Source of the DNA: Macrothele yani
Lineage: Eukaryota; Arthropoda; Arachnida; Araneae; Macrothelidae
Length of the DNA stretch: 64,000 nt
Reading direction: 5' to 3'
Assembly: GCA_039090855.1 (NCBI GenBank)
Contig: CM077006.1
Span: 47,439,336-47,503,335, forward strand
In this document: piece by piece, positions 10,749 through 22,006 of the stretch
How positions within the stretch are numbered: the first letter of the stretch is position 1
Layout: every line of letters begins with the position of its first letter
Made by a program: the position numbers and the translations under genes
The notes under the pieces: generated by a model
Told to the model about the DNA's origin: nothing
Databases searched by the model: none
What the model saw: only the letters and a program-made list of their open reading frames with translations

Positions 10749-12112
10749 ACCGATGAGCAATTTACATTATGACCATCCCCAGCCTAGAGAAATGGGCGCA
10801 CCTGGAGACCGAACGGCGGCGTAGGTGAAGTTTACAGAGCAGTATATATACAACCCTAGGACTGGCTTTCGGTTAGTACAGTGTTCGGAGTCAGAATGGG
10901 AAAAGCTGCCGATTTATCGACGTTTGATAAAGAACAAATTCTGTTGGCACGGCGACTCGGAACTACGATCACGGAAACGGCGCTGCTTGTGGGTTGTTCA
11001 CGTGCCGCTGTAGTGAGTACGTATTATAACGAAGTAAATTTCTCCGTCATTTTTGGTCCACGCCGGGAATCGAACCCGAGTCCACTTATTCCGGAACAAG
11101 TCGCTCTACCAACAGAGCTACGCAGACGTTCGTTCTCGCTGCTGTCTTCCTTTATGTCGTGTGCGTCCTGCGGGGCAGGCACGTCACAGTATCAAAAGTG
11201 GGGCACAGATGGCCAAACGACGAGCCGTTGTCCAGCCGTGTGTTCTTCGCAGCTCGTTGATGCCAGAGAAGAGCAGGGACTGTCGCACATTGTTCACAGC
11301 GACCGCAGGGCAATATTGCGACAAATCAACTGCAACTACAGCCGTGGTGATCCGGGCAATGTGTCACAGCACACAGTTCATCGCAGTCATCTGCGCAAGT
11401 GCCTGCGTAGCCGAAGACCCAGCCGCGTCCTACTGCTCACTGCACATCATCGCCAACAACGCATGAAATGGGCCCTAGATAATAAAGATTGGACCGCAGA
11501 TGATTGGAAGAAAGTGGCCTGGTGTGACGAATCAAGATTCCTGGTGCATCACATAGATAGCCGAGCGCGGATACGCCGATTACCAACAGAACCAATGGCC
11601 CATAGATGTAGTGTTGGGCGGAGACAGGCCGGCGGCGGCGGTGTTATGTTGTGGGCGAAGTTTGCTTGTGACATTTTACGCCCCATTATCCCAATAGCAC
11701 AATGCCTGACAGCTGTCAGGTATCTGAACATCGTTTTGGACTAAGTTTACCCATTCATGGCAACTATGTTTTCTGCGGGTGATGGCCATTATATATATAC
11801 CAACAGGATAATGCACCATGCCACACTACCAGAATCGTCAAGGAATGGTCTGAAGAACATGCTGGCAACTTTCTGTTAATGCTTTGGCCTCCAAATTTAC
11901 CTCATTTGAACCCTATCGAACATTTGTGCATCAACTTGGAAAAGCGGGTTCGCGCTAAATCACCACCTCCCCGAAATGTACGGGAACTGGAGGACCTGCT
12001 GTTGACATTATGGTACCAGATACTCCAGGATACCTTTCGCACCTCATCGAATCGACGCCTTGTCGAGTGGCCGCTGTTTTGCTGGCTAAAGGGGGGTCCT
12101 ACAGCTTATTAG
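10749..12112 (+). pseudogene. Tc1-like transposase pseudogene, DD36E type
   Basis: Plus-strand element. The N-terminus reads MGKAADLSTFDKEQILLARR (helix-turn-helix: ITETALLVGCSRAAVVSTY), is cut by a SINE-B, and resumes QKWGTDGQ. The first Asp is in VAWCDESRF (near 11525), the second in QQDNAPCH (near 11810) and the Glu in LNPIEHL (near 11912). Thirty-six residues separate the second Asp and the Glu, as in the DD36E (Incomer) group of Tc1/mariner. Frameshifts near 11745-11800 split the frame. The 5' end (caccgatgagca, then cattatgacca) reappears inverted at about 12948. Inactive. Confidence 0.8.
11025..11188 (-). mobile_element. SINE-B copy inside the Tc1 transposase
   Basis: Family-B element antisense: cgaagtaaatttctccgtca, tRNA-like core with B box (RC gggttcgattcccggc) and A-box region (RC gcgtagctctgttggtagag), then the cgtgtgcgtcctgcggggca head. 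It splits the codons before QKW. The sequence gtat on both sides (11021-11024 and 11189-11192) and the uninterrupted version in the inverted Tc1 copy (near 12680) define the insertion. Confidence 0.85.
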
Positions 12113-12169
12113 GTAGGTGGTCAGGTGGTGTTGGTGCGTATTAGTTAGGGTGTCCTACAGCTTATAAGG

Positions 12170-12948
12170 TATAGGTGGATAATGGGGTCTAAAGTGTCTC
12201 AAGAAAACATCTCCCACAGCACAACACCGCCGTCTTCGGCCTGTTTACGCCCAACAGTTCATCCAGGTGCCATAGCCTCCGTTGGTAATCGGCGCTCGCC
12301 TGTCTACGTGATGCACCAGGGAATCTTGATACGTCAGACCAGGTCACTTTCTTCCAATCATTCACGGTCCAATCTCGATGATCTTTGGCTCATTTCATGC
12401 GTTGTTGGCGATGACGTGCAGTATAAGCATGGGGACCCGACTGGGTCTTCGGCTACGCAAGCTCATGCGCTGAAGGCTGCAATGAATTGTGTGCTGTGAG
12501 ACACATTGCCCTGATCACCACTGTTGTAGCTGCGGGTGATTTGTCGCACTGTTCCCCTGCGGTCGCTGTGAACAATGCGCGACAGTCTCCGCTACCCTCT
12601 GGCATCAACGAGCTGCAGGACAACACACGACTGGACGACGGTTCGTCATTTGGCCATCTGTGCACCACTTTTGATACGTACTCACTACAGCGACACGCGA
12701 ACAAGCCACAAACCGCGCTGTTTCCGAGATCGTAGTTCCGAGGCACCGTGTTTTCCACACTTTGTCGTTTATAAAACTCCGATAAATCAGCAGCTTTTCC
12801 CATTCTGACTCCGAACACTCTTCTAACTTAATATACATACTGCTCTATGAACTTCCTCTGCGCCACCGTTCGGTCTTCAGGCGCGCTCATTTCTCTACGC
12901 TGGGTTGGTCATAATATAATGGCTCATTGGTGTAGTTCTCTTGGGATG
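12170..12948 (-). pseudogene. Inverted, truncated second copy of the DD36E Tc1
   Basis: Minus strand. Starts at the right with the same element end as 10749 and runs MGKAADLSEF, ISETARFVACSRVAVVSTYQ, KWCTDGQ, and on to the region before the second catalytic Asp, where it stops against the 3' end of the first copy near 12170. Not interrupted by SINE-B, so it shows the empty site. It has frameshifts and lacks the catalytic C-terminus. Confidence 0.8.
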
Positions 12949-14025
12949 TTCACGCCGGGTCACTCAGTTGTGTTCCCAAGTAAAAGGTGTGCATTTGTTC
13001 CAAAATGTTGCACTGCTATTCAACTAGGAATTTGTAAACAAAAACGTTTTTGCGTAGGAACGTTGCTATCCAACTTCCTTATTTTATTTAACTCTGATTA
13101 GAGAATAGTAACATAACTCAGTGGTTGTTGGTGAATCACGTGGAAACTTCCCTTATTTCTTCCACGTGCTTTGTAGTGGACTGTCAAAAATAAGTGGTGT
13201 GAATTCCCGGAAAATTCCTGAAAATAACCTGCAGCAAAATTGCCGGTAGGTGTCAGTCTTTTAACGAAATTCCCGTTTTTTAAAAGTGCCCGTTATTCCT
13301 TATTTTTCACAGATTTTTCGTTGTCAGGAACTCCGTTTATTTCAGAAAAGTTCGTTTCCAGTTTTTTCCGTATTTAAACGGAAATTTCGCGAAATCGAAG
13401 AAGTTGCAGTTTTCAGCGGCCCTTACTCCAGAGAATCCTTCCGCGCACCGATGAGCGAACCGAGGTCAATTGGGTTGCGTCTACACAAGCCGCGGGTCTT
13501 AACCACTGAGCCAGAAAGTCTCCAATCACATTCACGTTCAAGGTGAAACTATTTACGCGATAATGAATTTCTTTTTTTTTTTTTTTGTTAATGCAAGTGA
13601 TTTACTCATTTTACTTTCTGCTGGAGCTTATTATTTTCTTTAATACGATTGTAATAATTTTATTTTTTCTATAAGAGGATTTATCAAAATTAAGCACATT
13701 TTTTTCCAACGTGGTATTTAGAAGATATTTTTTAACTGCCAATAACTTTCAATTATCTTTAAGAGAAGATTAAATGTACTGTTTTATAGTATTATTTCAC
13801 ACAACTTCTAAATATAAAATTTACTCTTGATAGCTATAACAGCTTGTGTTTTGAGGATTCCACAGACTGATGCATAGATATCGAACAATCACCTGTACAG
13901 TAAATTAAATACCCAGTTTCTTACGGTATAATAGCCGGTGTTGGAAATGCGGGAGAGGAGAAGAAATATCCTGTGTCAGAATAACCGAAATTCATGCTAT
14001 ATGCCATCCACAATATGCGATCTTG
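12949..14025. other. No recognisable feature
   Basis: AT-rich spacer with a T-run (13571-13586). The small plus frames near 12847 and 13286 have no recognisable motif. Confidence 0.4.
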
Positions 14026-15366
14026 CTACAGAACTTCAAAATCAGTTCCTTTGAAAGACGAATGAAATTTAGCAGTTAATTAAACCTCAAGTATTCCCGC
14101 GAATCTCTTCTATTACCAGAATGTTTTACTCATATGGATAGGAACTTCAAAATCAGTTCCTTTGACAGACGAATAAAATTTAGCAGTTAATCAAACCTCA
14201 AGTATTCCCGCGAATCTCTTCTATTACCAGAATGTTTTACTCATATGGATAGGAACTTCAAAATCAGTTCCTTTGACAGACGAATGAAATTTAGCAGTTA
14301 ATCAAACCTCAAGTATTCCCGCGAATCTCTCCTATTACCGGAATGTTTTCCTCATATGGACAGGAACTTCAAAATCAGTTCCTTTGGCAGACGAATGAAA
14401 TTTAACAGTTAATCAAACCTCAAGTATTCCCACGAATCTCTTCTATTACCAGAATGTTTTACTCATATGGATAGGAACTTCAAAATCAGTTCCTTTGACA
14501 GACGAATGAAATTTAGCAGTTAATCAAACCTCAAGTATTCCCGCGAATCTCTTCTATTACCAGAATGTTTTACTCATATGGATAGGAACTTCAAAATCAG
14601 TTCCTTTGACAGACGAATGAAATTTAGCAGTTAATCAAACCTCAAGTATTCCCGAGAATCTCTTCTATTACCAGAATGTTTTACTCATATGGATAGGAAC
14701 TCCAAAAACCAGTTCCTTTGACAGACGAATGAAATTTAGCAGTTAATCAAACCTCAAGTATTCCCGCGAATCTCTCCTATTACCGGAATGTTTTCCTCAT
14801 ATGGATAGGAACTCCAAAAACCAGTTCCTTTGACAGACGAATGAAATTTAGCGGTTAATCAAACCTCAAATATTCTCGCGAATCTCTACTGTTACCGGAA
14901 TGTTTTCATCATATGGATAGGAACTCCAAAAATCAGTTCCTTTGACAGACGAATGAAATTTAGCAGTTAATCAAACCTCAGGTATTCCCGCGGATCTCTT
15001 CTATTACCAGAATGTTTTACTCATATGGATAGGAACTTCAAAATCAGTTCCTTTGACAGACGAAGGAAATTTAGCAGTTAATCAAACCTCAAGTATTCCC
15101 GCGAATCTCTCCTATTACCGGAATGTTTTCCTCATATGGATAGGAACTCCAAAACCAGTTCCTTTGACAGACGAATGAAATTTAGCGGTTAATCAAACCT
15201 CAAATATTCTCGCGAATCTCTACTGTTACCGGAATGTTTTCATCATATGGATAGGAACTCCAAAATCAGTTCCTTTGACAGACGAATTAAATTTAACAGC
15301 TAATCAAACCTCAATTATTCCTGCGAATATCTCCTATTATCGGAATGTCTTTATCATATGCATAGG
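14026..15366. repeat. 111-bp satellite array, 12 units
   Basis: Twelve head-to-tail units of about 111 bp, each starting ggaacttcaaaatcagttcc and containing tgaaatttagcagttaatca and ttccattaccagaatgttt-like sequence ending tcatatggata. Divergence between units is low, highest at the ends. Units 7-8 and 11 share the variant ggaactccaaaa, indicating duplication of blocks of units. Each unit has a GGAACT...AGTTCC inverted repeat that is kept in nearly all copies. Confidence 0.95.
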
Positions 15367-17130
15367 GGAAAAGTGAGAACGGAGTTTTTCCGTTAATATT
15401 TTATATTTATTTATTTGCCATGTTACAAACAGGTAACTCCATAGCAACATAGCAGGAAACCAGTGGGAAAAGGCTAATGTTAGCCTGACTAGCCCCTGTA
15501 CCCTAAAATAAAAAAATATCAAGTCAGGTTACACATATTTTTCGACTTATATACCCACATTTGCAATACGATATAACTAAAATTAATCAAATTTAATTAT
15601 TGACATAATATTCCTTTAGTACTATTTTAAACGATACAAAACTGGCAAGTGATTTTATATGAAGCGGCAACCCGTTCCAGAGCATTAATATTGAAATACA
15701 ACGTACGAGCTCTTGGAATTAAAAAGTTATCATACCCACGAGTTTGAGCGGCAACCCGTTCCAGAGCATTAATATTGAAATACAACGTACGAGCTCTTGG
15801 AATTAAAAAGTTATCATACCCACGAGTTTGATAACTATGTGCAAGATAACATAAATTTATTAAGTTGAGATGTTTGTTGGCATATACACGCTCATGCATT
15901 AACAATATCAATTGATAACTGTATAATATCTCAAAGATCAATAATTTATAATGACTGAACAGGATTTCCACATTTTCCAGTGGATTCAACAAACGAACGA
16001 ATTTTTTTGTAAAGAAATTCTATGAATGTTATACATTTAGTTGTCCTATCCCAAGCAAGCAGACAATAAGACAGGTACGGATAAATCAAAGAACAACAGA
16101 GTGTTAATTTAATATTTAATGGCTATAGATTGGAGACCCTAGCAGTGGCGTAACTACTACCCCCGCAGCTGCGGGGGGGGGGGGGGCGCAGGTAACGAAG
16201 GGGCGTACTGCAGGTGCCAGATATAATTTTATGAAAAAATTCGAACACGCACAATAATTAACCCAAACATTCATATTTTGCTTTAAGATATATTTAGCTT
16301 TGCCAGAATAAATGCCTAGTTTCACTTTTAAAACACTGAATGTCCTACAGATTGAAAGTGTTCGGCTCTTTGAGTTCGGGTTGTAATACGATTGCTCTGT
16401 AGTGGGTTGTAAATAATACGATCGCTCTCCAATCGCCCTCTCTCTCTCTCTGCGCTGCTGAGGAAAAGCGCGAGGCCACAGTGGGATTCCCCGCGGAGGA
16501 TGTCTGAAAACAGTCATGCCCAGGATTACGTGCACGACAGGCGTCAACTTTTACCCACAGCAGCCCGCGATCTGCCATGTGTAAGAGGGTGATTTCTTCA
16601 AGTGATTTATTTTAGTTTTGGTCAAAGCAATTACATGTATTGTCAAATCTACATTTGTATTACTTAAAAAGTTAATTATTGACATAATATTCCATTACTT
16701 TTGCAGACCCTCTTCCTGACTACCTAACTCTCCCCCCCCCCCAACCGCCACACGCACGCACACACACGACGAAAAATGCATCCTCCCTCGTGTTCGAAAT
16801 CCTAGGAAAATTACTGTGCTTAGGGGTGCTGAAGTAAATATTGCACGCGGGGGGGGGGACTTTGTGCTAGCTGCGTTACTGGACTCTAGAGAAAACTCCT
16901 ATTCGGGACCTCAAGTCCCACGCAATATCTTCAACATAGGCATCCCACTTTAAATTCTCCTGAAACAAAACACCTAAAAAATTAACCCCATTCTGAAAAA
17001 TTAGATTTTCGGCCAGAAAAAATAGAGGTACATTTAGTTTTTGTGGTATTAAGAGTTAACAAACTGCAACGAAACCAAGCCTGGAATCCCTGTAATACGT
17101 TGTTAGCACGGGATATTAAGTCAGGCGCTG
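15367..17130 (-). pseudogene. CR1/Jockey-like LINE, RT C-terminal part
   Basis: Minus-strand remnant. At 16890-17130 the thumb-side end of the RT palm is visible (DLISRANNVLQGFQAWF, then LNTTKTKC). After a hAT insertion come LIYPYLSYCLLAW (near 16080), the 3' domain with HSYQTRGYDNFLIPRARTL and a 3' UTR down to about 15367. An 83-bp stretch encoding QTRGYDNFLIPRARTLYFN and flanks is duplicated in tandem and in frame (about 15664-15829). Stops and frameshifts make it inactive. The endonuclease and most of the RT are missing. Confidence 0.75.
16143..16881. mobile_element. hAT-type MITE inside the LINE
   Basis: 739 bp with ends cagtggcgtaactactac and RC ccagtaacgcagctagcac, typical of hAT elements. 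It is flanked by an 8-bp target duplication with one mismatch: gaccctag (16135-16142) and gactctag (16882-16889). The LINE coding sequence resumes on the far side. G- and C-runs lie next to both ends; there is no transposase. Confidence 0.85.
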
Positions 17131-17437
17131 ATAATTCCTTTCATGAAAGGAATTCTGAAAAAGTTTTTAAAAATACAGAATTTTCTTCGCATACGAAAAA
17201 TCCGTGAAATTCAGGTGTCTTTCCGTGATTTCACGGAAAAGGTTGTATCAGAAATATGCTTCGTTAATTTACGATAGGAATCACGGAAGGTGACACGTGA
17301 ATTTCAGAAATTGTTTTACGTGTAGTTATTACCTTTCCTTTCTGTGTTGCAGCCAGTAATTTTCTACCTTCCAGTTGTTACTATTATTTTTAACTATCTA
17401 CAGCAATATTTCTTGTTTTTCTGCGCATTTTTTTATT

Positions 17438-17870
17438 GCCGCCACAGTGGCCTAAGCGCTGGCTTCTGACTATTCGTCCGAGATGGGCCCGGGTTTGAGT
17501 CCCGGTGAAGCATGGATGTTGTGTTTGTCTTACAGCACTGGCTCTCTCCCTTCACTGGAACCAGTGGACCTAATTTTTTTTCATTTTATTGGAGGTTTAA
17601 TGACCGCCATGAGCAACTCAATGGGCTAATAAGCAGTCACCCGTCCCTAATTTGAGGCCATTGGTTCCAGGGAAGGGAGAGAGCCAGTGCCGTAAGACAA
17701 ACACAACATCAATATTTCACCGGGATTCGAACCCGCACCCAATTCGGACGAAAGGTCGGAAGCCAGCGCTTAGACCACCGCGCCAACGAGGTGGCCGGTC
17801 TTAAATTAGGAACCGGCAACATCGAGTTGCTCACGGTGATCGTTAGCGGCCCCCCCCCCCCCAAAGATAA
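17438..17870 (+). mobile_element. SINE-A copy interrupted by a second, inverted SINE-A
   Basis: Outer forward copy: gccgccacagtggcctaagc to cagtggacctaa (about 17578). It resumes at ggtcttaaattagg (about 17797) and ends gtgatcgttagcgg near 17862. The inner piece, 17579-17796, is a reverse SINE-A with its own T-run and tRNA-like head. Flanking gacctaa and gtcttaa form an imperfect target duplication. This orders two rounds of SINE activity. Confidence 0.85.
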
Positions 17871-18343
17871 AAACTTTTACTTTTCTTTGTGTGTATTTTA
17901 ATGATTATTATTTTCCCTGTTTACCAAAATTTTGGATGAAATTATAAATTAATCAGGTGAAAGTCCGTCAATAATGAAGAGGGAAAATAAGATATGTAGA
18001 GAATTTTTTTAATAACTAGGTATTTTCTTTTTGTTTGTGATGTCCGAATGTGAAAATATGTTTCATGAACATTACAGCAATAGAAAAACAAGTACATTGG
18101 TTGAGGCAGGGATTCGACATTAAAACAGGAAAACGCTCTTTCCACTAGGCCACCAAAGTGGGACAGATACTCAAACAAAAGAAATTACGTTGTTTATGGT
18201 AGTTCTGCGGTTGTACTGGGGGAATATATGATACATTTGTTTTGTAGTTAGATTTTTAAAAATACCAGTAAGCTTTTCAGTAACAAAAATATTTAAAATC
18301 ACCTGTGGATTTTTGCTGTTATTTTACTATTCGACCGTGTTTC

Positions 18344-18376
<33 letters not shown>

Positions 18377-18535
18377 TTTAAGTCAAAATTTTCTCTCCCC
18401 TACCACTAAAACACACGTTTGTTCTCCCTTTGGTATCTAACTTCTACAGCATGAGTGTGGAAACCATTCCAGATGTGCCAGAATTAGGCCACCCCCTACC
18501 CCCACCCCCCAATACCAAAGTCCCCCTCACTCCTC
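17871..18535. repeat. Spacer with GA microsatellite
   Basis: AT-rich, no gene seen. A run of about 14 GA units lies at 18347-18375, in the same phase as the gagaga of SINE-A but without recognisable SINE around it. A C-rich patch follows at 18490-18512. Confidence 0.5.
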
Positions 18536-18710
18536 GTTGTATAACGAAGTAAATTTCTCCGTCATTTCTATCCACGCCGGGGCTCGAACCCAGATCCCCT
18601 CATGCCGGAATAAGTCACTCTACCAATTGAGCTACGCGGACGTTTGTTCTGACTACAATCTGCCTTTATGTCGTGTGCGTCCTGCTGGCAGGTACGTCAC
18701 AGTTGCTTTC
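18536..18710 (-). mobile_element. SINE-B copy
   Basis: Antisense: ataacgaagtaaatttctcc, B box (RC gggttcgagccccggcg), A-box region (RC gcgtagctcaattggtagag), then gtcgtgtgcgtcctgctggc and cgtcacagt. A well-preserved family member. Confidence 0.85.
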
Positions 18711-19227
18711 AGCTGGTTACAGTCCTGACTCCTGCTTTCACCTGAAGGTTGTGCGCCATTTTGGAAAACAGCTCAACATTCTGAATTTCTTGTTAAGAGA
18801 CGGAAACATTCCGCTGCCTATTTAAGTCTGCCGTAGTTCCTCCTTTAACAAACAACAGTAAATAAAGTATGTATGATTCGTCCTGCTGACTTTGGGATGA
18901 TTGGGCTATTGGAAGTAGAAAAAAATTTCTCAAAGATGAGAAAAAAAATCTTAAATCCGGTTTTACCGGAAGAGCTTACTTCAAAGCTTTTTCTCCGAGC
19001 AGCACCTCTTCGTCAAAGCTAATACACCAAAGTTTATTCCTTTACGGCTTCTCTTGAAGTCGGCTTATGCTCAGTTGAGATAATAAATAGTCCAGTTTCC
19101 TTATGTTGTGATTTCAATCATTTTTTACAATTTCTATTTCTCTTCCATGGCTTCCTAATCCAACGTTGTTCCTCTCGCCTCTACTACTACTACACACAGA
19201 ATGATAGAAAAAACATGCAAATCGATT
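18711..19227. other. No recognisable feature
   Basis: Mixed sequence with an AATAAA near 18860. No coding frame or repeat could be supported. Confidence 0.35.
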
Positions 19228-19267
19228 TACGCTAGTGTTAGTGAAAATTACAACACCATGAAGGAAC

Positions 19268-19435
19268 CATGTATAACGTACAAGTTTGTCCGCGCCGGGC
19301 ATCGACTTCGGGTCCCCTCACTCCGGAGTAAGTCGCTCTCCCAACTGAGCTAAGCGGACATGTGCTCTCACTGCTACCTGCCTTTATCCCATGTGCGTCC
19401 TGCGGGGCAGGCACTTCACACATGCGACTAGCTTG
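19268..19435 (-). mobile_element. SINE-B copy, variant
   Basis: Antisense family-B unit: gtttgtccgcgccgggcatc, aagtcgctctcccaactgagc, then atgtgcgtcctgcggggca. It lacks the aaatttctccgtca tail of the other copies and resembles the units near 5085. Sits inside the 5' part of the Tc1. Confidence 0.75.
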
Positions 19436-19601
19436 AAACTCACAGGATATGTGCAACAGGTTGGAATATGCAAATGATTAAAATGTCAGTGACGCATATG
19501 CGCATGCGATTTCGGTCGGAGCAGCGCCATCTGAACTGCCCAGTCGTGAGTGTAAAGAGCTGGCACAAACGAAATGTGGCAATCAGTCAAGTTTCACTGA
19601 T

Positions 19602-19917
19602 GGGCCGCGGGTGGCCTAGTGGTCAGCGTTCGTGACTGCCATGAAGATAACCTGAGGTTCGATCCTGGGCGGGTACGAACGTTCGAACAACGAAATATCA
19701 GCCGTGCGTCGGATGGGCACGTTAAGCCGTCGGACTCCGGGTACTGCCCCCCGTAATAAATAAGGGCGTCTTCCTCCCCCTTTCTATCTCGCTTCCGTGT
19801 CACTTTCCTACCGGGCACTCTAGCCCAAATCTCCTAGCTTCCTATTTCTAAGGGTTGTTTAAGACCTGCGGTCAGAAACTCCCTTCCTAAAATCCTCTAC
19901 ATCTGATCTGATCTGAT
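19602..19917 (+). mobile_element. Third SINE family with (TCTGA) tail
   Basis: A different tRNA-derived SINE: A box gtggcctagtggtcagcg, B box ggttcgatcctgggc, a 200-bp body including cacgttaagccgtcggactc, and a tail of repeated gatct/tctga. The tail is not poly-A, so the partner LINE is probably RTE- or CR1-like. Tc1 sequence gcaatcagt(c/g)aag occurs before and after it (19579 and 19923), consistent with a target duplication. Confidence 0.75.
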
Positions 19918-21289
19918 GTTGCAATCAGTGAAGAGCCGACACTGTGTGGAAAGAGTGTCTCGTCGCTAAAGAAGGTCGCATGATGAACAACTCACGCACT
20001 TTGAGTCAGGAAGGATTGTTGGGACAAAAGAAGCTAGATTTTCCTACCGCGAAATTGCAACTCGTACGGGATGAACGACAGTACAGTGATGCGAACGTGA
20101 CGTCAGTGGACAGATAAGACTCGGACGCACAGAAATCTGGGAAATGGACTGCGAAGTAGCACGACTGCAAGGAATGGCAGACACATCTACTGCATGGCAG
20201 TGACCGATCGCACAGCGACATCCACGGTGTTACTGTCAGGTCAGGCGTTGTCCTTAAAGCACTGTCACAGGTCAGGCGTTGTACTTCAGCACAGTTCGAC
20301 CTCGTCTGCTTAACAGAACACTGGTCGCTAGCAGCCCATTGCTGCGCACTCCTTTGACCCTTAACCACAGATGCCTCAGGTTGCAACAGGATCTCGAACA
20401 TAGACATTGGCGTGCTGATTGGCAACAGGTCGTGTTTTCTGACGAGTCACGATTCGACTTGATGCAGCACGATGGTCGCATACGCGTTCGAAGACATTGT
20501 GGTGAGCTGTACCTGGCAGCGTGAATTTTGTAGCGTCATACCGGCTCAACGCCGCAAGTGCCATGGTTTGGGGCGTCATTGGGTTCAATGCGCGATGTCG
20601 CCTAATACGAATTGAGAAAACCCTTAGCGATACATCAGGGATATTTTCGAGGTAGAGGTGATACCCTTCCTTCAGAGTTGTCCTGGCGATATCTTACAGC
20701 AGGACAATGCTCGGTCGCATGTAGCCCAGATTATCCAACCCCTCTTCCATGCACGCAGATAGTGTTTCTTCCCTGGCTTCCACGTTCGTCGGATATGTCA
20801 CTATGTCCCAGATCGAACATGCCTGGGACATGGTAACTAAGCGACTGGCCCATTAATCGCCTCCGCCGGTAACCACAAATGAACTCAGGTCTCGCATAGA
20901 ACCAGGACGATATCAAATATCTCTGCCATTCAATGCCACCCTGTGTAGATGATGTTATTGTAGCTCAAGGTGGCTTCATACGATACTGAGTGTTGAGGCG
21001 AAAAAATCATGTATGACTCTACAAATGTAATCAGTTATCTTCTGTAACACAAGGAATCAGTTATATACACGGTAGAGTCCCATTATTGTGACCACCAGCT
21101 ATCATCCAGGGTAACCGCTGTGTGCAGCGCGGACAGCAGCTAGACAGGCTGGGAGTGACTCAATAAGGTGCTGCATGGTGTTCACAGGTATGTGGATCCA
21201 TGATGACTGCAGTAGAGATGAGCTCGGGCCCGGCCCGGGCTCAGAATTCATTAACTACCGAAAAACCCGGGTCCTGGCTCGGAATTACA

Positions 21290-21458
21290 CGGCTTTTTTT
21301 TTTTTTTTTTTTGATTGGAGGTTTGACAACCACCGTGAGCAACTCAATGGGCTATCAGCAGTCGTCCGTCCCTAATTTAAGGCCACTGGTTTAAACACAA
21401 CATCCATGCCTCACCGGAATTCGAACCCGGACCCCTTTCGGACGAATGATCAGAGGCT
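21290..21458 (-). mobile_element. SINE-A copy with internal deletion
   Basis: Reverse SINE-A: 19-T run, gattggaggtttgacaacca, body to aaggccactggtt, then a jump to aaacacaacatccatgcctc, dropping about 30 bp. The B box is intact; the A box is lost. Lies inside the left arm of the hAT-like element. Confidence 0.85.
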
Positions 21459-22006
21459 TACACGTCTTGAATTTCATTATACTGTAATTAATTCAACACG
21501 TGTAATTCCGAGCCCGATTGAATTACACGTGTCGAATTTCATTGTGGATTTGTTACCATGGTGGAAGGATTTTCAATTTCCTGAGCTAGCTGTCATTGCA
21601 AGACAAATTTTGCTTAGCAAGACTTGCATTATGCATTGTCCAAAGCTATGGCCCAAGCAAGGATTAGTTTAAGGAGGTCTGGTATCGAAAAACTGAGAAA
21701 AAATCACATTCCCATTTTTTGTATTTTATTAAAAATCGAGAATCTTATCTTTAAAATGATGTATTAATTTCCAAAATTGTGCAGTTAGAAGTATTGTTAT
21801 TATATTTTTTTAATTTCCTCACCCGCGATTTTTGGGGAGACGTTGGTTTTTAGTGCAGCAGGTCGAGTTTTAGAGAAAAGAAGATCAAGTTGAAGCTCTG
21901 AGGCATTAGATACAATTCTCTCTCTCTCTCTCTCTCTCTCTTTTTTCATGGTGAACTTGGTCTGGAAACTGCACACACATATGATAATATTGTGATTATT
22001 ATACTA

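Larger units (their letters stand above)
19228..20990 (+). pseudogene. Tc1-like transposase pseudogene
   Basis: Plus-strand Tc1 remnant. A typical 5' segment (caacaccatgaaggaaccat, 19250) is followed by two SINE insertions, then the N-terminal helix-turn-helix trace (FESGRIVG, SYREIATRTG, near 20010-20080). The first catalytic Asp is in VVFSDESRFDL (near 20440), followed by HDGRIRVRRH. After this come broken pieces of the catalytic C-terminus (LPWLPRSSDMS near 20775), ending near GGFIRY at about 20985. Several frameshifts; the second Asp (QQDNARSH, 20700) is out of frame with the first. Confidence 0.75.

Noticed and set aside
11053..11466. 137-codon frame overlapping the Tc1 pseudogene
   Set aside because: Shadow frame of SINE-B and Tc1 coding sequence; the DD36E transposase frame explains the region.
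17942..18178. 78-codon minus frame with FSCFNVESLPQP
   Set aside because: The central part resembles a degraded SINE-A head (ggattcgacatt, aggccaccaaagtggg); not convincing as a gene.
18536..18710. Possible tRNA gene
   Set aside because: A and B boxes are present but the cloverleaf does not close and the same sequence recurs as a SINE with extra head and tail.
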